Of a stretch of 64,000 nt of DNA, positions 41,276 through 49,609 are shown one piece after another (the first letter of the stretch is position 1; each line of letters begins with the position of its first letter). A program made the translations under genes and the position numbers. The stretch comes from AAA044-D11 sp965268555 (GTDB taxonomy: Bacteria; Actinomycetota; Actinomycetes; Nanopelagicales; Nanopelagicaceae). The DNA lies in the NCBI GenBank assembly GCA_965268555.1, contig OZ254174.1:310001-374000 (forward strand), given 5' to 3'. The notes beneath the pieces are model-generated. The model worked only from the letters and a program-made list of their open reading frames with translations. It made no database searches and was not told the origin of the DNA.

Positions 41276-42712
41276 ATGCTAGATAGTTATTTCAAAATAT
41301 CTGAACGTGGCTCAACCGTAGGTCGCGAAGTACGTGGTGGTTTCGTCACGTTCTTCACAATGGCATACATCGTGGCACTCAACCCGTTGATCATCGGTCT
41401 ATCAAAAGATGCTGACGGAAAGTTCCTCGGAGGTGGAGACGCTCCTAACCTTGCAGCAATTGCTGCAGCAACTGCGTTAATCGCAGGTGTACTTACAATC
41501 CTGATGGGCGTAGTTGGAAACTTTCCACTGGCGCTCGCAACTGGTCTTGGCCTAAACACTTTCGTTGCAGTGGGTATTGCATCGAAGATGTCATGGGCAG
41601 ATGCAATGGGACTTGTTGTTCTTGAAGGAATCATTATTACCGTTCTTGTTCTAACGGGTTTTAGAACCGCGGTATTCCGTGCAGTTCCGGCACAACTCAA
41701 GATCGCAATCTCAGTCGGTATCGGTCTATTCATTGCACTAATCGGTTTGGTTGATGCAGGATTCGTTCGTCGTACAGGTGTTGGTCCAGTACCAGTAACA
41801 CTTGGCGATGGCGGAACCCTTGTTGGCTGGCCAATAGTTGTATTTTGCTTCGGCCTTCTATTGATGATCGGACTTTTGGTCAAGAAGGTTAAAGGCGCAA
41901 TTCTTATCGCGATTATTGTTTCAACTGCAGTTGCGATTGCAATTGAATCAGCATTCAAGATTGGCCCACTATTTGATGGCGCAACCGGAAAGACAAATCC
42001 AAAGGGTTGGAATCTAAACGTTCCTGCAATGCCTTCAGATGTGGTTGCTACTCCAGACTTTGGTCTACTCGGAAACTTCAGCCTCTTCGGTTCTTTCGAA
42101 AGAATCTCATTCGTTGCTGCACTCCTCTTCGTATTCACCCTCTTGCTATCTGACTTCTTCGACACTGTCGGAACAGTTACAGCAATCGGTCACGAATCAG
42201 GATTGATTGACAGCAAGGGCGATGTTCCAAACAACAACAAGATTCTCTTTGTTGACTCAGTGGCCGCAATGGCCGGTGGCGCTGGAAGCATCTCTTCAAA
42301 TACCAGCTACATCGAATCAGCAGCAGGCGTTGGCGAAGGTGCGCGTACAGGTTTGTCATCAGTAGTAACTGGTGTTCTATTCCTGTTGACCACATTCCTT
42401 GCACCACTTGTTGCAGTTATTCCTTACGAAGCAGCAACTCCTGCACTTGTAGTCGTCGGATTCTTGATGATGACACAGATCAAGGGCTTGGATTGGGCTG
42501 ACTACGGAATTGCGATTCCAGCATTCCTAACAATTATCTTGATGCCATTTACTTACAATATTTCTGTAGGTATCGGCGCAGGATTCGTTTCACATGTTGT
42601 GATCCGTATTATCCAAGGCCGTCGTAGCGAAGTTCATCCGCTGCTTCTCTTGGTTTCAGGTCTCTTCATGATCTACTTCCTAAGCTCTCCAATCAATGCT
42701 TGGATCGGCTAA
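41276..42712 (+). CDS. NCS2-family adenine/guanine/hypoxanthine permease (AzgA-like)
   Basis: The 478-residue membrane protein has about twelve to fourteen hydrophobic segments. AzgA/COG2252 motifs are REVRGGFVTFFTMAYIVALNP at the N-terminus, GLGLNTFVAVG, and the SDFFDTVGTVTAIG and TSYIESAAGVGEGARTGL segments that form the substrate site. It imports purine bases by proton symport. I use the ATG at 41276, seven bases after GAAAGG. The preceding 250 bp are non-coding and structured, and a terminator follows the gene, so it is a monocistronic unit. Confidence 0.92.
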   Translation: MLDSYFKISERGSTVGREVRGGFVTFFTMAYIVALNPLIIGLSKDADGKFLGGGDAPNLAAIAAATALIAGVLTILMGVVGNFPLALATGLGLNTFVAVGIASKMSWADAMGLVVLEGIIITVLVLTGFRTAVFRAVPAQLKIAISVGIGLFIALIGLVDAGFVRRTGVGPVPVTLGDGGTLVGWPIVVFCFGLLLMIGLLVKKVKGAILIAIIVSTAVAIAIESAFKIGPLFDGATGKTNPKGWNLNVPAMPSDVVATPDFGLLGNFSLFGSFERISFVAALLFVFTLLLSDFFDTVGTVTAIGHESGLIDSKGDVPNNNKILFVDSVAAMAGGAGSISSNTSYIESAAGVGEGARTGLSSVVTGVLFLLTTFLAPLVAVIPYEAATPALVVVGFLMMTQIKGLDWADYGIAIPAFLTIILMPFTYNISVGIGAGFVSHVVIRIIQGRRSEVHPLLLLVSGLFMIYFLSSPINAWIG

Positions 42713-42735
42713 ATAAGTAATAGATAAGTAAAAGC

Positions 42736-42766
42736 AAAGGGCTCGGGGGAAACCTCGGGCCCTTTT
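42736..42766 (+). terminator. Rho-independent terminator after the purine permease
   Basis: Stem AAAGGGC/GCCCTTT is extended by partly paired CTCGGGG and CCTCGGG around GAAA, and ends in TTTT. Confidence 0.8.
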
Positions 42767-42836
42767 CGCATGTTTGATGCGAATTTCCGTTGGTTTTGGG
42801 ATTGGAATTTAGGGCTTAGAATTCGGACTTACGCCG

Positions 42837-42912
42837 CGGGGCGTAGCGTAGTGGCTAGCGCGCCTGCTTTGGGAGCAGGAGACCGGAGGTTCGAATCCTC
42901 TCGCCCCGACCA
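42837..42912 (+). tRNA. tRNA-Pro(TGG)
   Basis: Acceptor CGGGGCG pairs with CGCCCCG, anticodon stem CCTGC/GCAGG with loop TTTGGGA (anticodon TGG), T-arm GGTTCGAATCC, and encoded CCA at 42910-42912. A TAGAAT hexamer about 20 bp upstream may be its -10 box. Confidence 0.95.
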
Positions 42913-42948
42913 GAACATTGAATAAATAAAAATAAAACTAGGAGCAAT

Positions 42949-44235
42949 GTGAAAAGCGCAGTCGAAACTCTTTCCCCAACTCGTGTGAAGCTTTCTATCG
43001 AAGTTACATTTGAAGAATTAGAACCACACATTTCAAGTGCCTACAAAGCACTCGGCGAGCGCATCAATATTCCTGGTTTCCGTAAGGGCAAAGTTCCACA
43101 AGCGATGATCGAACAACGCGTTGGCCGCCCAGCGATCTTAGATGAAGCGATTAACGCTTCGATTTCACCTTTCTATGGCGCAGCACTTAAAGAGCAGAAT
43201 ATTTATGTAATCGGTCGCCCAAATATCGAAGTTACAGAATTGGTTGATCGTGAAAAGTTTTCATTCACAGCCGAGGTCGATGTTCGCCCAGAATTAAAGT
43301 TGCCAGATTTCTCAAAGATCGCACTTACTGTTGAAGATGTAGTTGTTTCTGATTCTGAAGTTGCAGAGCAAGTCGATGCCCTTCGCGCCCGCTTTGGAAC
43401 GCTAACCACAGTTGAAAAAGCGGTAGAAAATGGCGACTTCGTTTCACTTGATTTAATTGCAACTATTAATGGCGAAGCCGTAGATGGCGGAACTGCAAAT
43501 GATCTTTCTTATGAAGTCGGCACAAACCGCATGGTTGATGGCTTGGATGAAGCACTTATTGGTTTAAAGGCGGGGGAATCAAAGCGCTTTGAAACGCAAT
43601 TAGTTGGTCAGAAAGATGATGAGAAAGGCGCGGTTGATGCAACAGTTAAGGCTGTTAAGCATCGCGACCTTCCTGAACTCAATGATGAGTTCGCAAAACT
43701 TGCCTCAGAATTTGAAACCCTTGCCGAACTTCGCGCAGATATTCAAACTCGCTTAGAGCGAGTGAAGCACCTAGAGCAAGGCGCCCATGCCCGCGATCTT
43801 CTAGTAGAGAAGTTAATCGCCGATATTGAAATCCCACTTCCAGCAAACATTATTGAAGATGAAGTAAATGACCACCTAGATAAGGAAGGTCGCCTTGAGG
43901 ATGCCGAGCACCGCAAGGAAGTCACCGAAGAAGTGACTAAGTCTCTTACTCAAGAAATCCTCTTCGACAACATTGTGGCCGCGGAGAGCGTTTCGGTAAA
44001 CGAGAACGAGCTAACTGAGTATTTAATCCGTGCATCCCAGAGATATGGAATGACACCGGAACAATTCATGAAGGAAGTTTCAGATGCTGGCCAGATCACA
44101 ACAATGGTCGCTGAAGTTTCTCGCGCCAAAGCACTTGCTGGCGTCTTATCTCGCGTAAAGGTTGTTACAACTTCTGGCAAAGAAGTAAACCTTGAAGAGT
44201 TGGCACCAAAACAAGCTGCTCCAGCTGCCGAATAA
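42949..44235 (+). CDS. tig: Trigger factor (ribosome-associated chaperone and prolyl isomerase)
   Basis: The 428-residue protein has the ribosome-binding signature GFRKGKVPQAMIEQRVG (about residues 43-59). The central FKBP-like PPIase domain (about 155-240, with GDFVSLDLIA and FETQLVGQKDDE) and a helical C-terminal cradle ending in an Ala/Pro-rich tail follow. It catches nascent chains at the exit tunnel. The start is GTG with GGAG five bases upstream. It is followed by a probable terminator and the clp genes, the standard tig-clpP-clpX arrangement. Confidence 0.95.
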   Translation: MKSAVETLSPTRVKLSIEVTFEELEPHISSAYKALGERINIPGFRKGKVPQAMIEQRVGRPAILDEAINASISPFYGAALKEQNIYVIGRPNIEVTELVDREKFSFTAEVDVRPELKLPDFSKIALTVEDVVVSDSEVAEQVDALRARFGTLTTVEKAVENGDFVSLDLIATINGEAVDGGTANDLSYEVGTNRMVDGLDEALIGLKAGESKRFETQLVGQKDDEKGAVDATVKAVKHRDLPELNDEFAKLASEFETLAELRADIQTRLERVKHLEQGAHARDLLVEKLIADIEIPLPANIIEDEVNDHLDKEGRLEDAEHRKEVTEEVTKSLTQEILFDNIVAAESVSVNENELTEYLIRASQRYGMTPEQFMKEVSDAGQITTMVAEVSRAKALAGVLSRVKVVTTSGKEVNLEELAPKQAAPAAE

Positions 44236-44257
44236 TCTCTTAACTTATTTAGGGCAT

Positions 44258-44299
44258 CTGGCACTTTCTCGCAGGGCGAACAGCCCAAGCCAGGTTTTT
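44258..44299 (+). terminator. Probable terminator after tig
   Basis: Outer arms CTGGC/GCCAG enclose an inner hairpin GGGC-GAACA-GCCC. The structure is followed by GTTTTT. It lies 23 bp past the tig stop. Confidence 0.6.
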
Positions 44300-44384
44300 G
44301 CCAATTTGCGGAAGCATTTGGCCCAAAACATTGTTAGTGTCATTACTAGGATTTAAATAAGAATCAATCAATCTGGAGGAAGTT

Positions 44385-45002
44385 GTGGATCTCATTACAC
44401 CGCGTCTAGCGGGTTCAGCACCAAGTGGTGGTTTAGATGACCAGGTTTATAACCGGCTTCTAAAAGAACGCATCATCTTTCTAGGTTCAGTCGTTGAAGA
44501 TTCAATGGCCAATGCGATCTCTGCGCAGTTACTACTACTTGCTGCAGAAGATCCAGATAAAGATATTTTCCTTTACATAAATTCACCAGGTGGATCAATC
44601 TCTGCTGGTATGGCGATTTACGACACGATGCAATACATCAAGAACGATGTTGCAACAGTTGCAATGGGACTTGCGGCATCAATGGGTCAGTTCTTACTTT
44701 GCGCCGGCGCCGCTGGAAAGCGTTATGCACTTCCACACGCAAGAATCATGATGCACCAACCTTCAGGCGGCATCGGAGGAACTGCATCAGATATCAAGAT
44801 TCAAGCAGAACAAATGTCATTTACTAAGAAGAAGATGGCTGAATTGATCTCATTCCACACTGGTCAGAAGCCAGAAACTATCGAAGCTGATTCAGATCGC
44901 GACCGTTGGTTTACTGCGGAAGATGCGAAGGAATATGGCTTTGTTGATCACGTTGTTCGTTCAGCCGGACAAGTTTCTGGAAGCGGGGGAACAGCGAAAT
45001 GA
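44385..45002 (+). CDS. clpP1: ATP-dependent Clp protease proteolytic subunit, ClpP1
   Basis: The 205-residue serine peptidase has the complete triad: Ser99 in GLAASMGQ, His124 in RIMMHQPSGG and Asp173 in DSDRDRWF. Actinobacteria carry two ClpPs that form mixed ClpP1P2 tetradecamers, and this is the first of the pair. The GTG start has a strong GGAGGAAG site seven bases upstream. The stop overlaps clpP2 by ATGA, which should keep the two subunits in equal amount. Confidence 0.95.
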   Translation: MDLITPRLAGSAPSGGLDDQVYNRLLKERIIFLGSVVEDSMANAISAQLLLLAAEDPDKDIFLYINSPGGSISAGMAIYDTMQYIKNDVATVAMGLAASMGQFLLCAGAAGKRYALPHARIMMHQPSGGIGGTASDIKIQAEQMSFTKKKMAELISFHTGQKPETIEADSDRDRWFTAEDAKEYGFVDHVVRSAGQVSGSGGTAK

Positions 45003-45607
45003 TAAACAGCCGTTACGTACTTCCAACAATTGAAGAGAAAACTTCATATGGATACAAGCGTTTAGATCCATATACAAAGCTCTTCGAAGAGCGCATTATT
45101 TTTCTTGGCCAGGCAATTGATGACACCGTTGCAAACGATGTTATGGCTCAACTTTTAACGCTGGAATCAATGGATCCAGATCGCGACATCATGATGTATA
45201 TAAATTCACCAGGTGGTTCATTCACTGCTTTGACTGCAATTTATGACACTATGCAATTCGTTCGCCCAGATGTGATGACAGTTTGTTTGGGTCAAGCGGC
45301 ATCGGCTGCTGCGATTCTTCTTGCTGGTGGTGCAAAGGGAAAGCGTTACGCCCTTGAACATGCACGTATCTTGATTCACCAGCCATACAGCGAAGGTGGC
45401 GGACAGGGTTCTGATATTGAAATCCAAGCCCGCGAAATCATGCGCATGCGCACCTTGCTTGAAGAGATGTTGGTTAAGCACACGGTTAAAAGTGCGGATG
45501 AGATCACAAAAGATATTGAACGCGACAAGATTCTTACTGCTGCTGAAGCCGTCGAATATGGATTGATTGACCAAGTTATGGTCAGCCGTAAGGCATCACT
45601 TAAATAA
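44999..45607 (+). CDS. clpP2: ATP-dependent Clp protease proteolytic subunit, ClpP2
   Basis: The 202-residue partner of ClpP1 has an intact triad: Ser102 in GQAASAAA, His127 in RILIHQPYSEGG and Asp176 in DIERDKIL. The longer, more polar N-terminal segment (NSRYVLPTIEEKTSYGYKRL) is typical of ClpP2. It is translationally coupled to clpP1. clpX follows after 74 bp that contain a candidate ClgR-like site and a leaderless promoter, so clpX can be expressed separately. Confidence 0.95.
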   Translation: MINSRYVLPTIEEKTSYGYKRLDPYTKLFEERIIFLGQAIDDTVANDVMAQLLTLESMDPDRDIMMYINSPGGSFTALTAIYDTMQFVRPDVMTVCLGQAASAAAILLAGGAKGKRYALEHARILIHQPYSEGGGQGSDIEIQAREIMRMRTLLEEMLVKHTVKSADEITKDIERDKILTAAEAVEYGLIDQVMVSRKASLK

Positions 45608-45609
45608 AA

Positions 45610-45625
45610 TTCGCCTATAAGCGAA
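45610..45625. promoter_or_regulatory. Inverted repeat TTCGC-N6-GCGAA, possible ClgR-type box
   Basis: The site lies between clpP2 and clpX, about 45 bp before the clpX -10 hexamer. ClgR, an actinobacterial regulator of clp genes, binds related GTTCGC...GCGAAC palindromes. The spacing here was not verified against the published consensus. Confidence 0.4.
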
Positions 45626-45631
45626 CAGAGT

Positions 45632-45675
45632 TAGGCTGGGATTTGCCCGCAAGAATCGGGGTGAAGTCCTAGCCT
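45632..45675 (+). other. Long interrupted hairpin overlapping the clpX promoter
   Basis: Nested arms AGGCT/AGCCT, GGA/TCC and CCCG/CGGG can fold into one stem-loop that ends in the -10 hexamer of clpX. In a read-through clpP transcript it could act as an attenuator or processing site. In DNA it could be a regulator target. Confidence 0.4.
45670..45675 (+). promoter_or_regulatory. -10 hexamer TAGCCT, leaderless promoter of clpX
   Basis: TAGCCT is followed by TCTCTT (6 nt) and the ATG at 45682, with no ribosome binding site. Confidence 0.5.
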
Positions 45676-45681
45676 TCTCTT

Positions 45682-46989
45682 ATGAATACGCGCATTGGTG
45701 AATCGGGCGACCTCCTGAAATGTTCTTTCTGCGGAAAGACTCAGAAGCAGGTTAAAAAATTAATTGCTGGCCCAGGCGTTTATATCTGCGATGAATGTAT
45801 CGAACTCTGTAACGAAATTATTATCGAGGAACTTGAAGAGACAAGTTCGCTTGGACTTGCTGAACTCCCAAAGCCACAAGAGATTTATGAATTTCTAGAT
45901 CAATATGTTGTTGGCCAAGATCGCGCAAAGAAATCGCTCTCAGTTGCGGTCTATAACCATTACAAGCGCGTGCAATCTGGCGAATCAAAGCGTGAAGAAT
46001 CAATCGAACTTTCTAAGTCAAATATTTTAATTCTTGGCCCTACTGGTTGCGGAAAAACTCTGCTAGCTCAGACTTTGGCGAGAATGCTAAATGTGCCATT
46101 CGCAATTGCTGATGCAACTGCTTTAACTGAAGCTGGATATGTTGGCGAGGATGTTGAGAACATTCTGCTAAAGCTTATTCAAGCGGCGGATTACGATGTT
46201 AAAAAGGCAGAAACCGGAATTATTTATATCGATGAGATTGATAAGGTCGCACGCAAGAGCGAGAACCCTTCAATCACCCGCGATGTTTCAGGCGAAGGTG
46301 TTCAACAAGCACTTCTAAAGATTCTTGAAGGAACTACAGCAGCGGTACCACCACAAGGTGGTCGCAAGCACCCACATCAGGAATTTCTACAAATCGACAC
46401 CACAAACATTCTCTTTATCGTGGGCGGTGCATTTGCCGGTCTTGAGAAAATTATTGAAGGTCGCAAAGGAAAAGCGGGTGTTGGATTTAACGCGACGCTA
46501 AAGAGCGCAGATGACAACGAAGCAAAAGATTTCTTTGCAGATGTCATGCCAGAAGATCTTTTGAAGTTTGGAATGATCCCAGAATTTATTGGTCGTCTCC
46601 CAATCCTAACAAGCGTTGAAAATCTTGATCGCCCAGCTTTGATGGAAATTCTTACTGAGCCAAAGAATGCTCTGGTTAAGCAGTATCAGAAGCTATTTGA
46701 ATTAGATGATGTCGAACTTGAATTCTCGGCTGAAGCCCTTGAAGTTGTCGCCGATCTCGCGATCAAACGCGGAACTGGTGCGCGTGGTCTTCGTGCAATT
46801 ATGGAAGAAACTCTGCTCGGTGTTATGTATGAAATTCCATCGAAGCCAGAAGTGGCAAAGGTGATAATCACGCCACAAGTTGTTGCGAAAGAAGCGGCTC
46901 CAACATTGGTAAATCGCCCAGCTGGTGGTCCTAAGCGCCAGAGCAAGGCCGAGAAAGCCGATAAGAGTTCAGAAGAGAAGAGCGCTTAA
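45682..46989 (+). CDS. clpX: Clp protease ATP-binding subunit ClpX
   Basis: The 435-residue AAA+ unfoldase feeds substrates to ClpP1P2. The N-terminal zinc-binding domain has Cys14, Cys17, Cys36 and Cys39 (CSFCGK and CDECIELC). Walker A GPTGCGKT is at 119-126 and Walker B IIYIDEIDK near 185. The ClpP-docking IGF-type loop is represented by RKGKAGVGF, with the pore loop GYVGEDVE. The C-terminus has a charged lysine/glutamate tail. The start is fixed by the leaderless promoter. Confidence 0.96.
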   Translation: MNTRIGESGDLLKCSFCGKTQKQVKKLIAGPGVYICDECIELCNEIIIEELEETSSLGLAELPKPQEIYEFLDQYVVGQDRAKKSLSVAVYNHYKRVQSGESKREESIELSKSNILILGPTGCGKTLLAQTLARMLNVPFAIADATALTEAGYVGEDVENILLKLIQAADYDVKKAETGIIYIDEIDKVARKSENPSITRDVSGEGVQQALLKILEGTTAAVPPQGGRKHPHQEFLQIDTTNILFIVGGAFAGLEKIIEGRKGKAGVGFNATLKSADDNEAKDFFADVMPEDLLKFGMIPEFIGRLPILTSVENLDRPALMEILTEPKNALVKQYQKLFELDDVELEFSAEALEVVADLAIKRGTGARGLRAIMEETLLGVMYEIPSKPEVAKVIITPQVVAKEAAPTLVNRPAGGPKRQSKAEKADKSSEEKSA

Positions 46990-46991
46990 TC

Positions 46992-46997
46992 TAGACT
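46992..46997 (+). promoter_or_regulatory. -10 hexamer TAGACT, leaderless-type promoter of valS
   Basis: TAGACT is followed by eight bases (CATCTCCT) and the ATG at 47006. The spacing is one base longer than the other examples. Confidence 0.4.
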
Positions 46998-47005
46998 CAT
47001 CTCCT

Positions 47006-49609
47006 ATGAGCGAGGGCAATAAATCTAATAAGAAAGAGTTGGCAGCAACATTTACTCCTGCCGATATCGAAGCACCGCTCTATCAAAAATGGTTACTTGC
47101 TGATTACTTCAAAGCGGATGCAAAATCTTCTAAGCCACCTTTCACAATAGTTATCCCACCACCAAATGTGACTGGAAGTTTGCACATTGGTCACGCGCTA
47201 GATCACACACTTCAAGATGTATTGATTCGCATGAAGCGTATGAAAGGTTTCGAAGCGCTCTGGCTTCCAGGAATGGATCATGCTGGAATAGCAACTCAAA
47301 ATGTTGTTGAAAAACAATTAGCAACGCAAGGTAAATCTCGTCACGATCTTGGACGTGAAGCTTTCGTTGCAAAAGTTTGGGAATGGAAGGCAGAATCTGG
47401 CGGATTAATTCTTGATCAGATGAAGCGACTTGGTGATTCAGTAGATTGGTCACGCGAACGTTTCACAATGGATGCCGGACTTTCTAAAGCAGTATTAGAA
47501 ATATTTAAGCGCTTATATGATGCAGAGCTTATTTATCGTGCCGAGCGAATTATCAACTGGTGCCCACGTTGCTTAACAGCACTTTCAGATATTGAAGTAG
47601 AGCACAGTGATGATTCTGGCGAATTTGTTCAGGTTCGATATGGCGATGATGAAACTTCAATTACCGTAGCAACTACACGTGCCGAAACCATGATGGGTGA
47701 CGGAGCTGTTGCAGTGCATCCAGATGATCCACGTTATAAAGACATGATTGGCAAGAAAGTATTACTTCCTCTGGTTAATCGAATGATTCCGATTATCGCT
47801 GATGAACTTGTAGATCCAGAGTTCGGAACTGGCGCAGTGAAGGTAACTGGCGCCCACGATCCAAACGACTTTGAAATGGCGATGCGTCACGGAATTGAAA
47901 TGCCAATAATTATGAACGAACACGGAGTTATGGCTAACTCTGGTACTCGCTTTGATGGCATGGATAGATTTGAAGCGCGAAAAGAAGTTGTTGAAGAACT
48001 TCGCAAATTAGGAAGAATCGTCGCTGAAAAGCGTCCATATGTACACGCAGTTGGCCATTGCCAACGTTGTGACACAACAGTGGAACCAAGACTTTCCAAG
48101 CAATGGTTTGTAAAAGTTGCGCCACTTGCAAAAGCTGCCGGCGATGCGGTTCGCGATGGCAGAATTAAAATTGAACCAGAAGAGCTTGCACCAAGATATT
48201 TTGAGTGGATAGATAACATGCACGACTGGTGCATCTCTCGCCAACTTTGGTGGGGGCATCAGATTCCAGTTTTCTATGGACCTAATAGTGAAGTTGTAGT
48301 TTGCGGACCCGATGAAGTTCCACCTGCTGGATATATTCAAGATCCAGATGTTTTAGATACTTGGTTCTCATCAGGATTGTGGCCATTCTCAACTCTTGGC
48401 TGGCCAGATAAAACTGATGACTTAGCTAAGTTCTTCCCAACAAGTGTTTTAGTAACCGGTTATGACATTCTATTTTTCTGGGTAGCTCGAATGGTATTAC
48501 TTGGATTATTTGTTACTGATGGCATTGCGCCCTTCCACACAATTGCACTTCACGGTTTAGTTCGGGATCGCTTTGGCAAGAAGATGAGTAAGTCTCGTGG
48601 AAATACGGTTGATCCAATTGAGTTCATGGATAAATATGGTTCGGATGCGCTGCGCTTTACCCTCGCGCGCGGAGCCAATCCAGGCACCGATCAAGCAATT
48701 GCCGAAGAGTGGATTGGCGGATCTCGTAACTTCGCTACGAAACTTTGGAATGCATCGCGCTTTGCAATAATTAATGGCGCAAATGTTGATGGTGAAATCC
48801 CAGCATTTAACTCGCTTAATGCAATTGATCAATGGATTCTTACTCGCCTAGATGAAACTGTCGAAGAAGTAGATCAACTATTAGAGAAGTATGAGTTCGC
48901 AAAAGCCTGCGAGATTATTTATCACTTTGCTTGGGACGATTTATGCGACTGGTACCTAGAACTTTCTAAGGCAACCTTTGCGGCTGGCGCAAGTGCAGCC
49001 GAAAGTTCAAGACGCGTACTTGGTCAGGTTTTAGATCAACTTCTTCGCTTAATGCATCCAACGATGCCATTTATAACCGAAGAGCTTTGGTGTTCTTTTA
49101 CTGGCGGGGAAACCCTGGTTACGGCTGCTTGGCCGATAGCCTCTAAAGATTCACGGAGCGAGGAATCGAAAGCGATTGTTGCTCAACTCCAAGATCTGAT
49201 CACTGAAATTCGTAGATTTAGAAATGACCAGGGAATTAAAACTTCAGCAAAAGTAGGAGCTAATTTCCAAGGCCTAGATTCGCTATCAAACTATGAAGCT
49301 GCAATACGTCAGGTCTGCAGAATTGAGCCAATTACAGGAAGTGCAAGCGCCGCTATTGAAGTTGGAAAAGTTAAAGTTGAATTCGACCTTACCGGTGCTA
49401 TCGATGTTGTTGCAGAGCGCACGCGACTCACAAAAGATTTAGCGACCGCGGAGAAAGATCGCGCAACTGCAAAGGTTAAATTAGAAAATGAAGGCTTTAT
49501 GGCGAAAGCGCCGATTGAAGTTGTTCAGGAAATTAGAGAGCGTCTGGCGCAAACTACAGCTGATATTGAAAGTATCACCGCCCAGCTTGCGGCACTTCCT
49601 AGCGCGTGA
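47006..49609 (+). CDS. valS: Valyl-tRNA synthetase
   Basis: The 867-residue class I synthetase charges tRNA-Val. It has the HIGH motif in GSLHIGHALDH (about residue 52) and the KMSKS motif in KKMSKSRGN. The editing CP1 domain has TTRAETMMGDGAVAVHP, WCISRQLWWGHQIP is present, and a C-terminal coiled coil (about 800-867, rich in Lys, Glu and Ala) contacts tRNA. The ATG at 47006 is the first methionine after clpX, only 16 bp downstream. The stop overlaps folC (TGATG). Confidence 0.96.
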   Translation: MSEGNKSNKKELAATFTPADIEAPLYQKWLLADYFKADAKSSKPPFTIVIPPPNVTGSLHIGHALDHTLQDVLIRMKRMKGFEALWLPGMDHAGIATQNVVEKQLATQGKSRHDLGREAFVAKVWEWKAESGGLILDQMKRLGDSVDWSRERFTMDAGLSKAVLEIFKRLYDAELIYRAERIINWCPRCLTALSDIEVEHSDDSGEFVQVRYGDDETSITVATTRAETMMGDGAVAVHPDDPRYKDMIGKKVLLPLVNRMIPIIADELVDPEFGTGAVKVTGAHDPNDFEMAMRHGIEMPIIMNEHGVMANSGTRFDGMDRFEARKEVVEELRKLGRIVAEKRPYVHAVGHCQRCDTTVEPRLSKQWFVKVAPLAKAAGDAVRDGRIKIEPEELAPRYFEWIDNMHDWCISRQLWWGHQIPVFYGPNSEVVVCGPDEVPPAGYIQDPDVLDTWFSSGLWPFSTLGWPDKTDDLAKFFPTSVLVTGYDILFFWVARMVLLGLFVTDGIAPFHTIALHGLVRDRFGKKMSKSRGNTVDPIEFMDKYGSDALRFTLARGANPGTDQAIAEEWIGGSRNFATKLWNASRFAIINGANVDGEIPAFNSLNAIDQWILTRLDETVEEVDQLLEKYEFAKACEIIYHFAWDDLCDWYLELSKATFAAGASAAESSRRVLGQVLDQLLRLMHPTMPFITEELWCSFTGGETLVTAAWPIASKDSRSEESKAIVAQLQDLITEIRRFRNDQGIKTSAKVGANFQGLDSLSNYEAAIRQVCRIEPITGSASAAIEVGKVKVEFDLTGAIDVVAERTRLTKDLATAEKDRATAKVKLENEGFMAKAPIEVVQEIRERLAQTTADIESITAQLAALPSA

